Shown one piece after another: positions 24,461 through 32,535 of a stretch of DNA of 50,399 nt. Under the pieces are notes generated by a model. That model had not been told where the DNA came from and did not search any database. It worked only from the letters and a program-made list of their open reading frames with translations. The stretch comes from Terriglobales bacterium (GTDB lineage Bacteria > Acidobacteriota > Terriglobia > Terriglobales > Acidobacteriaceae). The position numbers were made by a program, and so were the translations under genes. The DNA lies in contig JACQDD010000013.1 of the NCBI GenBank assembly GCA_016201265.1, positions 1 to 50,399 of the forward strand, given 5' to 3'. Each line of letters starts with the position of its first letter. The stretch's first letter is position 1.

Positions 24461-25747
24461 ATGCCGGTCGGTGCAAGTTGCTTGATGCTCGTGATCGCGG
24501 TACTGGTCGCCAACGTTCTGAAGCACGTGTTGGCGGGACTGGTGAAGCTGACCGTTTCCGCGGCTCGGCCTCGCAAAGACTATTCGCTCCAGCCAAGCGT
24601 GAGTATTCTTTTGCCCTGCTACAACGAGGGCAAGACGGTGTACGACACGGTGGAAAGCATCAGCCGCAGTAACTACCCGAACCACAAGTTCGAAATCATT
24701 GCGATTGATGACTACTCCACTGACGATAGTTATCAGTGGTTTCTCAAGTCGCAAGAAGACTTCACTAACATCAGGATCAGAGTCAGCCGGAACCCGCAAA
24801 ATCAGGGAAAAGCCCGGACGGTGTGCAATGCACTGAAGCAATCGGAGGCCGAGATTGTTCTCTCCATCGATTCGGACTGCATCTTCCATCCCGAGGCCAT
24901 CCGCGAACTGGTGGCTTGTTTCGTGGACCCCAAGATCGGCGCGGTGGGCGGCGCCGTCGGTGTGCGAAACGTCAACGACAACATCGTGACCGCCATTCAG
25001 ACTTTTGTCTATTACACGAACTTCCGTCTGATGAAGGTGCTGGAGAACTGGACACGATCGGTCATCTGCATCAGCGGCTGCATGTTCGCGGTGCGGCGAG
25101 ATCTGTTTCTGAACCTCGAGCCCAAGGTCCGGGGCCGCCGCTGGCTGGGTATCGAGGTGAATGACGGGGAAGACCGCTTTCTGACTCACCAGATACTTCT
25201 CGCAGGGTACGGCACGGTTCTCAACAGCAGCGCGCAATGCTGGACGACGGTGCCGAACACCCTGCCGGGGCTGTTCAAACAGCAGATCCGGTGGCAGCGG
25301 TCCGGGGTGCGGGATTTCCTGCTCACGCTCCAGACCCTGCCCCAGCATGTGTGGACCCAGCACCCGAACACCATTTACAACCTGGTGATTCCGACACTCG
25401 CCGCGATGTCCAGCGTGGTGGTGATGCTGATTCTCATGTTCCCCTACAGTTTCTTCCTCTTTTCGGTGGCCCCTGGGCTCTTCCTTCTGTATGGAGCGGG
25501 AGCCGCGACCTTCGACGCTCTCGTCCGGAAGCACAACCCCGAGCAGGCCGTGACCAGCCCGCTCCGGCTGGCTGCCTTCGCGGTCTGGATCGTCGCCGGG
25601 CGCCTGATCGAGATCATTGCCATGCTGACCCTCGACTCCCGTGACTGGGGAACTCGGGCCAAGGCAGTTGCGCTGCAGGAATCGGCACAGGAGGAATCCC
25701 CGTCGCAAGCATTGGAGCTGGATGTGGCAACCGCCGCGGGTGATTAA
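24461..25747 (+). CDS. Processive family-2 glycosyltransferase (polysaccharide synthase)
   Basis: The product is 428 aa. There is one N-terminal TM helix (~7-30), then a GT-A domain: 'SILLPCYNEGKT', DDYS (~83-86), DxD as SIDSDC (~136-140), NDGEDR (~234-239) and QQIRW (~274-278). This D,D,D,QxxRW set defines processive synthases such as hyaluronan, cellulose and poly-GlcNAc synthases. Two to three TM helices follow (~305-345 and ~365-390), forming the translocation channel. It has no fused PilZ domain, which fits the separate divergent PilZ protein. Its stop overlaps the next ATG (TAATG). The polymer made is unknown. Confidence 0.92.
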   Translation: MPVGASCLMLVIAVLVANVLKHVLAGLVKLTVSAARPRKDYSLQPSVSILLPCYNEGKTVYDTVESISRSNYPNHKFEIIAIDDYSTDDSYQWFLKSQEDFTNIRIRVSRNPQNQGKARTVCNALKQSEAEIVLSIDSDCIFHPEAIRELVACFVDPKIGAVGGAVGVRNVNDNIVTAIQTFVYYTNFRLMKVLENWTRSVICISGCMFAVRRDLFLNLEPKVRGRRWLGIEVNDGEDRFLTHQILLAGYGTVLNSSAQCWTTVPNTLPGLFKQQIRWQRSGVRDFLLTLQTLPQHVWTQHPNTIYNLVIPTLAAMSSVVVMLILMFPYSFFLFSVAPGLFLLYGAGAATFDALVRKHNPEQAVTSPLRLAAFAVWIVAGRLIEIIAMLTLDSRDWGTRAKAVALQESAQEESPSQALELDVATAAGD

Positions 25748-26826
25748 TGAGGAACGAATTCTTGCTTTACGTGAGTGGAGGGCTTCACACAGCGTTGCAC
25801 GTGCTACTCAGCAAAGCTGTCCTGTTGCTGTACCGCGTGTTTGCGATCGTGGCGCTCTATGGTGTGCTCGTCGGCGTGTTCGCCTACGCGGTCATGTTGG
25901 GAGTCTATGCGATCAATACTTCGTGGATCGCTCCCGTGATCCTTGCTCCCACCGATCAAAGAAGCCTGGATGTCACCGAGCGGCTCATTACCACGCGTAA
26001 CAGCCTGGAAGATCTGACGCTGGAAATGAACCGGCAGAAGAGCTTGCTGGCTGAAATGAAGCAGCACCGGGCGGCACTTAAGTCTCTACAGCCGGAGTTG
26101 GAAGCGGCCGTCGTCCGCGAGCGACAACATAACAAAGTGGCGGCAAAGGATCTGCTGCGGCTGAACCAACAGAAACGCGCGGACATTGACAAGACGCGCG
26201 GCCTGGTGGACGACGTGAACGGAGTAGAAGCAGAAATTCAGCGAGACCTGGCGGCCAACCTGATCACCAAGGGAGAGGCGGCGATTCAGCGTGCGCAGCT
26301 CAATCAGACTCGCAACGCCGCCACCGACAGCCAGATCAACGAAGTCTTGTTGCGCGACAGCGTCCTGCAGAAGAGCACGATCGGCACCCAGATCCTCGAT
26401 GTTCTCGATAAGCGGGCTGAGCTCGAATCCCAGATCGCCCAGCTTGACATCAGCATTGCCATAGCCGGACAAGAAATCGCGACGGTTCAAGCGCAGGTGG
26501 AGCGGCTCAACAAAGCCATCAACCTGGCAACCCAGACGCCCTACTTCCTCGCCGTGTCGGGCGAAGAGACGCTGCACTTCGCCTTCGTCCCCTACGACAA
26601 TCGGACGAGCGTCTGGGTGGGTGCTCCAGTGTACGACTGCTATCTCCACGTGCTTTTGTGCCGGCAGGTGGGCACGGTCAAGCGCATCTTTGAGAGTGAA
26701 GAAAAAACTCAGAATCCGATCTTCCGAACGGATATGCGCGGGTTCCTCATCCAGCTCGACTTGCAGAATGAAGAATCCGCAAAGTCCAAGACCTTGTTTC
26801 TGAACCATAGGCCACTGCTCCTGTAA
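25747..26826 (+). CDS. Inner-membrane coiled-coil adaptor (HlyD-like)
   Basis: The product is 359 aa. A long hydrophobic segment (~25-58) anchors the N terminus. Then a periplasmic region rich in heptads (~75-265, for example LEDLTLEMNRQKSLLAEMKQ and AELESQIAQLDISIAIAGQE) forms a helical hairpin. A beta-rich C-terminal part follows with 'VWVGAPVYDCYLHVLLCRQVG', similar in plan to the barrel/lipoyl part of membrane-fusion proteins. It is translationally coupled to the GT2 synthase (TAATG). Alg44 and BgsB are known periplasmic adaptors of this general type. Homology is inferred from architecture, not from a motif. Confidence 0.75.
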   Translation: MRNEFLLYVSGGLHTALHVLLSKAVLLLYRVFAIVALYGVLVGVFAYAVMLGVYAINTSWIAPVILAPTDQRSLDVTERLITTRNSLEDLTLEMNRQKSLLAEMKQHRAALKSLQPELEAAVVRERQHNKVAAKDLLRLNQQKRADIDKTRGLVDDVNGVEAEIQRDLAANLITKGEAAIQRAQLNQTRNAATDSQINEVLLRDSVLQKSTIGTQILDVLDKRAELESQIAQLDISIAIAGQEIATVQAQVERLNKAINLATQTPYFLAVSGEETLHFAFVPYDNRTSVWVGAPVYDCYLHVLLCRQVGTVKRIFESEEKTQNPIFRTDMRGFLIQLDLQNEESAKSKTLFLNHRPLLL

Positions 26827-26835
26827 GGAGACCAT

Positions 26836-27879
26836 TTGAAGTCAGTAATTCTCGCACTGTGTCTAGTGTCCACCGACGCCTTCGCCAACGAGGATCAGGA
26901 TGCCTATTGCCAGTATGTGACGGAGCAGGCGGCGGCCGAGCGCGATCGCCTCCGCACGCCCAACGTTGTAGCGGGGCTGACTCAGCCCAACTCCGGTCTG
27001 CCGATGCAGGTGGTGTGGGGAGTCTCCAGCAGCGTGGCCAACAACCGCAAAGCAGTCCTGACCATGCAGGTCGCACGCAAGAACTGCCAGCTCTACCAGA
27101 CAGCGGTAGAGGCCCAGATGCATGTTCAGTACGCCCTGCCGGAGATCGAGAGAGACATCCTGCAACATCGCCTGGCACTGATTGAGCAGGCGACGGCCCA
27201 ATTGGAGATTCTCCTGGCCGCCAATATGAAGCTGGTGGAAGCGCAGAACGTGACTCGCCCTGCCTTGTACCCTTTGAAAGCGGCCAAGGTGAGACTGAAT
27301 TCCAGCCGCGCCACCACCTCGATCGAAATCACTTCGAGGTATGTGCCCCAACTCAGCTCCACGCCTTTGCGGGATTTAATCGTAAGTAAGCTCGACAGCG
27401 ACCGGGAAGCCCAGAAAGCCATGGCCAAGTTAGAGCGGCAAAACAATTGGGACCTGGCGCTCTCGGTGGGGGCACATCACCAGGTCCGTCCTTTGTCCCA
27501 GGAGAAGGTCGCAGCCTATGGCGAGATCAGCTTCAGCTACAACCTGGCAGACTGGGCGATCGGCCGCCATCTCCGCGATGCGACTGAGTCCTATGGTCGA
27601 TGGAAGGCAGTGCAGGCAGGGGATGTCGCGTATGCGGCGGAGATCCTTCGGCGCCAGATCGGGCAAACTATCGCCATTCAGGAAGGCCAATTGGCCTTGT
27701 TGCGGGATGAGGACAAAGAAATTGACCAGGACATCGAGCACCTCGGCGGGATCAACACCAATGCGGCAGTCGGCTTCCGCAATCAATTGATTGCCGATCA
27801 GTTGGTCCTCCGCGTCGATGTCGGCGACATGGTCTTTCGTTTAGACAGGCTGCGTGCCTTTCTGCGCGACAACTTCTGA
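26836..27879 (+). CDS. Exported coiled-coil protein, TolC-like candidate exporter
   Basis: The product is 347 aa. It starts with TTG, AAGGAG at 5 nt. The signal peptide is MKSVILALCLVSTDAFA. The mature chain is mostly long amphipathic helices ('YALPEIERDILQHRLALIEQ', 'EAQKAMAKLERQNNWDLALS'), interrupted by short strand-like stretches 'LSVGAHHQVRP' and 'YGEISFSYNLADW', which is the alternating helix/strand plan of TolC-type outer-membrane factors. It is shorter than TolC (~430-470 aa), so it may be a reduced relative or a periplasmic partner. It begins 9 bp after the adaptor gene, completing a synthase-adaptor-exporter operon. Confidence 0.65.
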   Translation: MKSVILALCLVSTDAFANEDQDAYCQYVTEQAAAERDRLRTPNVVAGLTQPNSGLPMQVVWGVSSSVANNRKAVLTMQVARKNCQLYQTAVEAQMHVQYALPEIERDILQHRLALIEQATAQLEILLAANMKLVEAQNVTRPALYPLKAAKVRLNSSRATTSIEITSRYVPQLSSTPLRDLIVSKLDSDREAQKAMAKLERQNNWDLALSVGAHHQVRPLSQEKVAAYGEISFSYNLADWAIGRHLRDATESYGRWKAVQAGDVAYAAEILRRQIGQTIAIQEGQLALLRDEDKEIDQDIEHLGGINTNAAVGFRNQLIADQLVLRVDVGDMVFRLDRLRAFLRDNF

Positions 27880-28027
27880 GGAGCTCCGGCGGGTGGCGGC
27901 CCTTCTGATCGACCTGATTCTCGAGGGGCGCCCGCCGCCACACAAGCATGCGAGATCCTTCGCGGCCAAGAGCGCCGCTCAGGTGACCGCAGCGGGCTCC
28001 CGCTTCGCTCACGCCCGCTAGGCGCGC

Positions 28028-29182
28028 TCACTTCGTCAGCCGGTTGTATTTTTTCAGCACCTCGCGCAGCTTGTCGTGGGGCAGGGCGATGACGGTGCGG
28101 TCGTTGACGCCGGTCATGGTTTCGGCGGCGACCATGGCGTTGATCACCGCTTCTTCCGTCGCCTGCACGGTGGCGAGGAAGAGCGGATCCAACTGGTCGT
28201 TGGGCACCATCTTCAGGTCGTGGATGCCCTTCGGGCTCGCCGCTTCTGGGTTCGCTGTTGAGAAGGCGATGAAGATGTCGCCGGAGCCGTCGCCGGAGAA
28301 GCTGCCGTTGCGCCCGAGCCCAAGAGAAGCTTTGCGGGCGATCCGCTTGAGTTGCGTGGGGATGATGGGCGCATCGGTGGCGACGACGATGATGATCGAG
28401 CCCACGTCATCTTTCCAGACCGTATGCTCCGGAATCTCGCGGCCCACCGGAACTCCTGCGATGCGCAACTGGTCGCGCTGTCCGTAGTTGCACTGCACGA
28501 GCACGCCGACGGTGTAGCCGCCTGATTTGGCATCAAGCACGCGCGAGGCCGTCCCGATCCCGCCCTTGAACTCGTTGCAGATCATGCCGGTTCCGCCGCC
28601 GACATTGCCTTCCTCGACCGCGCCGGTGTGCGCGGAGTCGAGCGCGTGAAAGGCATGCTCGGGCTTCACGTGGAAGCCATTGATGTCGTTGAGATAGCCG
28701 TCCCAGGTCTCGGCGACCACGGGCAGCGACCACCAATAGCCCTCCATGTCGGGCTTGCCGCGCTTGACCTTCCAGGCGATGACCGCGTCGCGAACCACGC
28801 CCACGCTGTGCGTGTTCGTGATCATGATGGGACCATCAACGAAGCCGGAGTCTTCTACCCAGGTGGTGCCGGTCATCTCGCCGTTGCCGTTGAGCGTGAA
28901 CCAGGCGCCGAAAACGGCGTCCTTGGACTCTTTGCCGCGTGGAAGAACAGCGGTGACGCCGGTGCGAACCGGGCCTTCGCCCACCTTCAGTTTGCCTGCG
29001 CCGGAAATGAGCGTGGTGTGGCCGACTTCGACGCCTTTGACATCGGTGATGGCGTTGTTCGGGCCGGGAGTGCCGTCGAAGGGAACGCCGAGATCGCGGG
29101 CACGCGGTTTGGTTTGAGCGAAGGTGAGTGCGGTTGTGCTGACGAGCAGAACGAGGACTTGGACTGAGCGGGATCGGATCAT
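28028..29182 (-). CDS. Exported P1-family peptidase (DmpA-like aminopeptidase)
   Basis: ATG 29182 is chosen because the ORF-track extension is translated from a CACAGAGN repeat. The product is 384 aa with a signal peptide (MIRSRSVQVLVLLVSTTALTFA). Conserved blocks are 'ITDVKGVEVGHTT', 'VRTGVTAVLPRG', 'EGNVGGGTGMICNEFKGGIG' and 'GSIIIVVATDAPIIP'. DmpA/BapA enzymes self-cleave before a Ser that becomes the N-terminal nucleophile; here Ser ~262 in the VGSIII segment fits. They release N-terminal residues, including D- or beta-amino acids, from peptides. It is likely periplasmic and monocistronic. Confidence 0.92.
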   Translation of the reverse strand: MIRSRSVQVLVLLVSTTALTFAQTKPRARDLGVPFDGTPGPNNAITDVKGVEVGHTTLISGAGKLKVGEGPVRTGVTAVLPRGKESKDAVFGAWFTLNGNGEMTGTTWVEDSGFVDGPIMITNTHSVGVVRDAVIAWKVKRGKPDMEGYWWSLPVVAETWDGYLNDINGFHVKPEHAFHALDSAHTGAVEEGNVGGGTGMICNEFKGGIGTASRVLDAKSGGYTVGVLVQCNYGQRDQLRIAGVPVGREIPEHTVWKDDVGSIIIVVATDAPIIPTQLKRIARKASLGLGRNGSFSGDGSGDIFIAFSTANPEAASPKGIHDLKMVPNDQLDPLFLATVQATEEAVINAMVAAETMTGVNDRTVIALPHDKLREVLKKYNRLTK

Positions 29183-29256
29183 AGTTGTCGGTTCGAACGG
29201 GGACGGTGCACGCGGCAGTATAAAGCATCGAAACGAGGGTGCTAAATGCGAATTTC

Positions 29257-29395
29257 TCACCGCAGAGCCACAGAGACACAGAGAAACCCGTCCGAGAAAT
29301 CTCGTCGCAGAGGGATTCTTGTTCCGCCTTTGCAACTCTCGCCGCCGACCGATCTTTACAAATCGAGCATGTCTTTCTCTGTGTCTCTGTGGTGA
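29257..29395. repeat. CACAGAGN inverted-repeat pair without an ORF
   Basis: The left arm begins TCACCGCAGAGCCACAGAGA at 29257; the right arm is its near reverse complement ending at 29395. The ~90 bp between them code for nothing I recognise. The arms match those of the GxxExxY cassette with a few changes. It looks like an internally deleted or minimal form of the same element, upstream of the 29448 gene and the divergent peptidase gene. Confidence 0.75.
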
Positions 29396-29447
29396 GGAAT
29401 CTAGGCTGGTTTACAATTCAACGAAGGGAAAGCCATCGGGAGAGAAC

Positions 29448-29729
29448 ATGGAGAACTGGAAAAAGGCGGCGATCGCGGGATCGATGGGAGCGGCGACGAT
29501 CTTGATGCTGAAAGGGAAGCGTCCAGCGGGAGTGCTGGTGGCGGGCGTGGGGCTGGCGGTGCTGGCATCGGAATATCCCGAAAAGTTTGTGCGGATCCGG
29601 GAAGAGATTCCTTCTTACGTGCGGCAAGGAACGAAGTTTCTCGATCTGGCGATGAAGATCGGGACGAAGATCGGAGAACTGGCGGAGCGGCGGGGGCGGG
29701 CGGTGTTTGAGGAGTTGGGGGAATACTGA
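29448..29729 (+). CDS. Small membrane-anchored protein, unknown function
   Basis: The product is 93 aa. The ATG at 29448 has GGGAG at 7 nt; the track's longer start runs through repeat sequence. Residues 7-45 contain two short hydrophobic stretches (ATILMLKGKRPAGVLVAGVGLAVLAS). The rest is an amphipathic helical tail rich in Arg, Glu and Lys (FVRIREEIPSYVRQGTKFLD). It is probably a cytoplasmic-membrane protein. No family is recognised. It converges on the SufT-like gene with a strong hairpin between. Confidence 0.65.
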   Translation: MENWKKAAIAGSMGAATILMLKGKRPAGVLVAGVGLAVLASEYPEKFVRIREEIPSYVRQGTKFLDLAMKIGTKIGELAERRGRAVFEELGEY

Positions 29730-29790
29730 GAGGCGCGAGTAACGAGTCGTCGGGAGAATGCCTGGCAGCCGCACATAACGGTCGGAGTAG

Positions 29791-29851
29791 GGGTCCTTCG
29801 ACTCCGCAAAGCGATGCGCGAGCGCATCGCTTTGCTCCGCTCAGGATGACA
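29791..29851. repeat. Palindromic element with 14-bp perfect hairpin
   Basis: GCAAAGCGATGCGC/GCGCATCGCTTTGC (29806-29819, 29822-29835) has a 2-nt loop. Flanks GTCCTTCGACTCCGC and GCTCCGCTCAGGATGAC are the arms of the widespread GTCATCCTGAGCG-type palindromes. It lies between convergent genes, where it can serve as a bidirectional terminator. Confidence 0.7.
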
Positions 29852-29887
29852 GATTGGAAAGTGCGCGGATGAAGGCTTGCGCAGACT

Positions 29888-30205
29888 TCACTCGATGCCG
29901 AGTTGTTTGCGGGCGTCGGGGCTGAGGCGTTCGGGAGTCCAGGGCGGGTTCCAGACGATGTTGACGGCGGCGTTGCGGACGCCGGGGAGCTGTTCGAGGC
30001 GCGACTTCACCTGGTCGCTGATCATCACGAGCGCGGGACAGCCTTGGGCGGTGAGGGTCATGTCCACGGTGACGTCCTGCTGCTGATCGGGCGTGGAGTC
30101 GAAGCGGACTTCATAAATGAGTCCGAGATCCACGATGTTGACGGGGATCTCCGGGTCGTAGCACTGCTTGAGTGCGCTGAGGACGTCTTCCTGGGTGAGC
30201 GGCAT
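29888..30205 (-). CDS. MIP18/DUF59 metal-sulfur cluster assembly factor (SufT-like)
   Basis: The product is 105 aa. 'DVLSALKQCYDPEIPVNIVDLGLIYEV', 'MTLTAQGCPA' and 'VNIVWNPPWTPERLSPDARKQLG' define the DUF59/FeS_assembly_P family; the DPEIPVNIVDLGLIY block and the TAQGCP Cys are typical. Bacterial members (SufT, PaaD, YitW) help mature [4Fe-4S] proteins in the cytoplasm. No suf genes are in the window, so it is stand-alone here. Only 17 bp separate it from the divergent 30223 gene, so the promoters must overlap coding sequence. Confidence 0.9.
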   Translation of the reverse strand: MPLTQEDVLSALKQCYDPEIPVNIVDLGLIYEVRFDSTPDQQQDVTVDMTLTAQGCPALVMISDQVKSRLEQLPGVRNAAVNIVWNPPWTPERLSPDARKQLGIE

Positions 30206-30222
30206 AATCTACAAATTAGATC

Positions 30223-30945
30223 ATGGCAATCGATCCGGAGTTGCGAAAAAAGCTACAGATTTTCCTGGTGGCGGCGATTGTGCTGGCCGGCGGACGGGCG
30301 GCGTATATCGTCTACGACCGGTATGAGGAGCGCAAGGAAGATGAGCGGCCTAAGCAAGAAAAGGCGCTGAACGCGGACTACTACGTTACGCCCCGGAAGC
30401 TGCGCCCGTACGATCTGAAGTCGGCACGGGAATTGACGAAGCAACCGGTGTGGGTAAAGGTGGGCTACGGCAACACGTACTATCCGTACGATGTCGCGCG
30501 ACATAAGGCTGAGTTTGGGCGGGAGGCGGGAACGCTCGGGCCGCTACAGAAATTGCAGATCCAGGATGTGGTGAGGGATGTCGCGCCGCTGGCTCCGGGG
30601 GTGAAGCAGATTCTGGCGAGATTTGAAATCGAGGGGAAGGCTTACGTGGTGCCGATCGGAGTGGAAAATGGCGGAGATTACAAGATCTATTCGGATGACA
30701 TGTTTTTTGTTCAAGATCCGCACGAGCTGTATCAGCACTGGTCGGCTGAGGTCTGGAAGGCGATTGATGGGCACGAGGTTCGTCCGGGGATGAGCGAGCT
30801 GCAGGTCGGGTTTGCGCTGGGCCTGGGAGCGGCTGAGGGAGCGGGGGAGTACGGTTCGAGGACTCTGCATTATGCCAACGGGGGGAAGCCGGTGAGGGTT
30901 ACGTTTCGGAATGACGAGGCGGTCGAGATCGTGCCGGGGTCGTAG
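30223..30945 (+). CDS. Membrane-anchored protein of unknown function
   Basis: The product is 240 aa. A single N-terminal TM helix (~12-30, IFLVAAIVLAGGRAAYIVYD) is followed by a charged stretch and a periplasmic domain with 'YYVTPRKLRPYDLKSARELT' and 'VWVKVGYGNTYYPYD'. The C-terminal 'EVRPGMSELQVGFALGLG' recalls the helix-turn start of BamE/SmpA-like domains, and 'TLHYANGGKPVRVTFRNDEA' gives the paired strands. This is a weak resemblance. No SD is seen; a CATAAT box lies 14 bp upstream of the ATG, so a leaderless or short-leader mRNA is possible. Confidence 0.7.
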   Translation: MAIDPELRKKLQIFLVAAIVLAGGRAAYIVYDRYEERKEDERPKQEKALNADYYVTPRKLRPYDLKSARELTKQPVWVKVGYGNTYYPYDVARHKAEFGREAGTLGPLQKLQIQDVVRDVAPLAPGVKQILARFEIEGKAYVVPIGVENGGDYKIYSDDMFFVQDPHELYQHWSAEVWKAIDGHEVRPGMSELQVGFALGLGAAEGAGEYGSRTLHYANGGKPVRVTFRNDEAVEIVPGS

Positions 30946-30947
30946 CG

Positions 30948-31028
30948 CACGACAGCGTGCAACCTGAGGGGCTGAAGCCCCGTTCTAATTGGGAGCACTG
31001 AATGCAGCGCTGAAGTGCCGCTCCACCC
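30948..31028. repeat. Three short hairpins with CTGAAG-type centres
   Basis: GCACG-ACAG-CGTGC, GGGGCT-GA-AGCCCC and a longer GCACT...AGTGC stem with CGCTGAAG inside lie in a row. Similar hairpins GGGCTAAAGCCC and GGCACGACTGAAGTCGTGCC occur at 42394-42451. This is a dispersed palindromic family seen twice in the window. Confidence 0.65.
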
Positions 31029-31083
31029 AAGACCTTGTTCGCGGAAAGTCCTTTCGTAGCTCGCAGAGCGTACAATTCCGGGC

Positions 31084-32487
31084 ATGAGACGAGCGCTCGG
31101 CGTTGTTCTTTTCTCTCTTCTACTGTCTCTTTCTAGTTCTCTCCTCAGTTTGGCTGCGACGCGCACTCTGCGCGTGGACTACTACCACACTGGAAATGCG
31201 CAGCAGGAGTGGTTCAGCCTGGATCGGGTGGTGCTGGAACCGCTGGAGTGGGCGGGTAATCCTGCCAAGGCCATCGATGAGAGTCAGCTCGGGAACTATT
31301 TGTTTGAGGTGCGCGAGAAGGGAAGCGGGAAGCTGGTGTATTCGCGCGGGTTTGATTCCGTGTTTGGGGAATGGAGGACGACGGGAGAGGCGTTGCATGC
31401 CAACCGGACGTTTTCCGAGTCGCTGCGATTTCCGAGTCCTGGGGATGTGGCGGCGGTGTCGCTGAAGGAGCGCGCGGGAGGCGGGTTTCGCGAGGTGTGG
31501 AAGACGGTGGTCGATCCGAAGGACAAGTTTGTGGACCGATCGCGTCCGCCGTCGCCGGGAGCGTTGATTGAGCTGCAGAAGACGGGCGATCCGGCCGGCA
31601 AAGTTGATCTGCTCGTGATGGGCGATGGCTACACGGCGGCGGAACGGGGCAAGTGCGAAAAAGATGCGCGGCGGTTCATGGAGACGCTGTTCTCCACGTC
31701 GCCGTTTCGGGAGCATCAGAGAGATTTCAACGTTTGGGGACTGTGTCCGGCGGCGGAGGAGTCGGGGATCGCGCGGCCCTCGAGCGGGATTCACCGGCGG
31801 TCGCCGCTGGGGACGACTTACGACACATTCGACACCGAGCGCTATGTGCTGACGACGGAGAATCGGGCGCTGCGGGATGTGGCGTCGTTTGCGCCGTATG
31901 AGTTCATCGAGATCCTGGTGAATGGGCAGACGTACGGTGGAGGCGGGATTTTCAATCAATACGCGACCGTGGCAATCGACAATCTGTGGGCGGGATATGT
32001 GGGAGTGCATGAATTCGGACACCAGTTCGCGGCGCTGGCGGATGAGTACTACACATCGGACGTGGCGTATCTGCCGCCAGGAAAGAAGACGGAGCCATGG
32101 GAGCCGAATGTGACGGCGCTGCTTGATCCGGCAAATTTGAAGTGGAAGGACCTGATGACGGCGGGAACGCCGGCGCCTACGCCCTGGGATAAAGAGGAGT
32201 TTGACCGGTTCGAGCGGGACATTCAGCGTCAGCGGAAAGAGTTGCGGGCGGCTGGGAAGCCCGAGGCGGAAATGGACGAGCTGTTCCGCAAAGAACGCGA
32301 GAAGGAAGATGCGCTGTTTCGATCAGAGAAATATGCGGGCAAGGTGGGCGCTTTCGAAGGGGCGAATTACGCAGCGAAGGGGTATTACCGTCCGGAGGTG
32401 GATTGCATCATGTTCACGCGGCACCAGACTTTCTGCGCGGTTTGCCGGCGGGCGATTGAGCGGGTGATTGCGATGTATGTGAGTTGA
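31084..32487 (+). CDS. Exported M64-family metallopeptidase (IgA-peptidase-like)
   Basis: The product is 467 aa with a signal peptide (MRRALGVVLFSLLLSLSSSL). An N-terminal beta domain (~25-160) precedes 'KVDLLVMGDGYTAAERGKCEKD', which is characteristic of peptidase family M64, and 'HEFGHQFAALADEY' provides the HExxH-type zinc site (HEFGH) and a downstream Glu. A Cys pair closes the chain (CAVCRR). It probably degrades extracellular protein. A TACAAT box ends 8 bp before the ATG, so a short leader is possible. The 'IgA' label comes from family history, not from a substrate seen here. Confidence 0.9.
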   Translation: MRRALGVVLFSLLLSLSSSLLSLAATRTLRVDYYHTGNAQQEWFSLDRVVLEPLEWAGNPAKAIDESQLGNYLFEVREKGSGKLVYSRGFDSVFGEWRTTGEALHANRTFSESLRFPSPGDVAAVSLKERAGGGFREVWKTVVDPKDKFVDRSRPPSPGALIELQKTGDPAGKVDLLVMGDGYTAAERGKCEKDARRFMETLFSTSPFREHQRDFNVWGLCPAAEESGIARPSSGIHRRSPLGTTYDTFDTERYVLTTENRALRDVASFAPYEFIEILVNGQTYGGGGIFNQYATVAIDNLWAGYVGVHEFGHQFAALADEYYTSDVAYLPPGKKTEPWEPNVTALLDPANLKWKDLMTAGTPAPTPWDKEEFDRFERDIQRQRKELRAAGKPEAEMDELFRKEREKEDALFRSEKYAGKVGAFEGANYAAKGYYRPEVDCIMFTRHQTFCAVCRRAIERVIAMYVS

Positions 32488-32503
32488 GAGTCGCGAACCC
32501 ATA

Positions 32504-32535
32504 TCACCACAGAGGCACAGAGGTCACAGAGAAGA
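32504..32535. repeat. Single CACAGAGN repeat arm
   Basis: The arm starts TCACCACAGAGGCACAGAGG. No inverted partner was found within about 1 kb. It runs over the stop codon of the minus-strand MobB-like gene, so the last residues of that protein are repeat-encoded. Confidence 0.8.
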
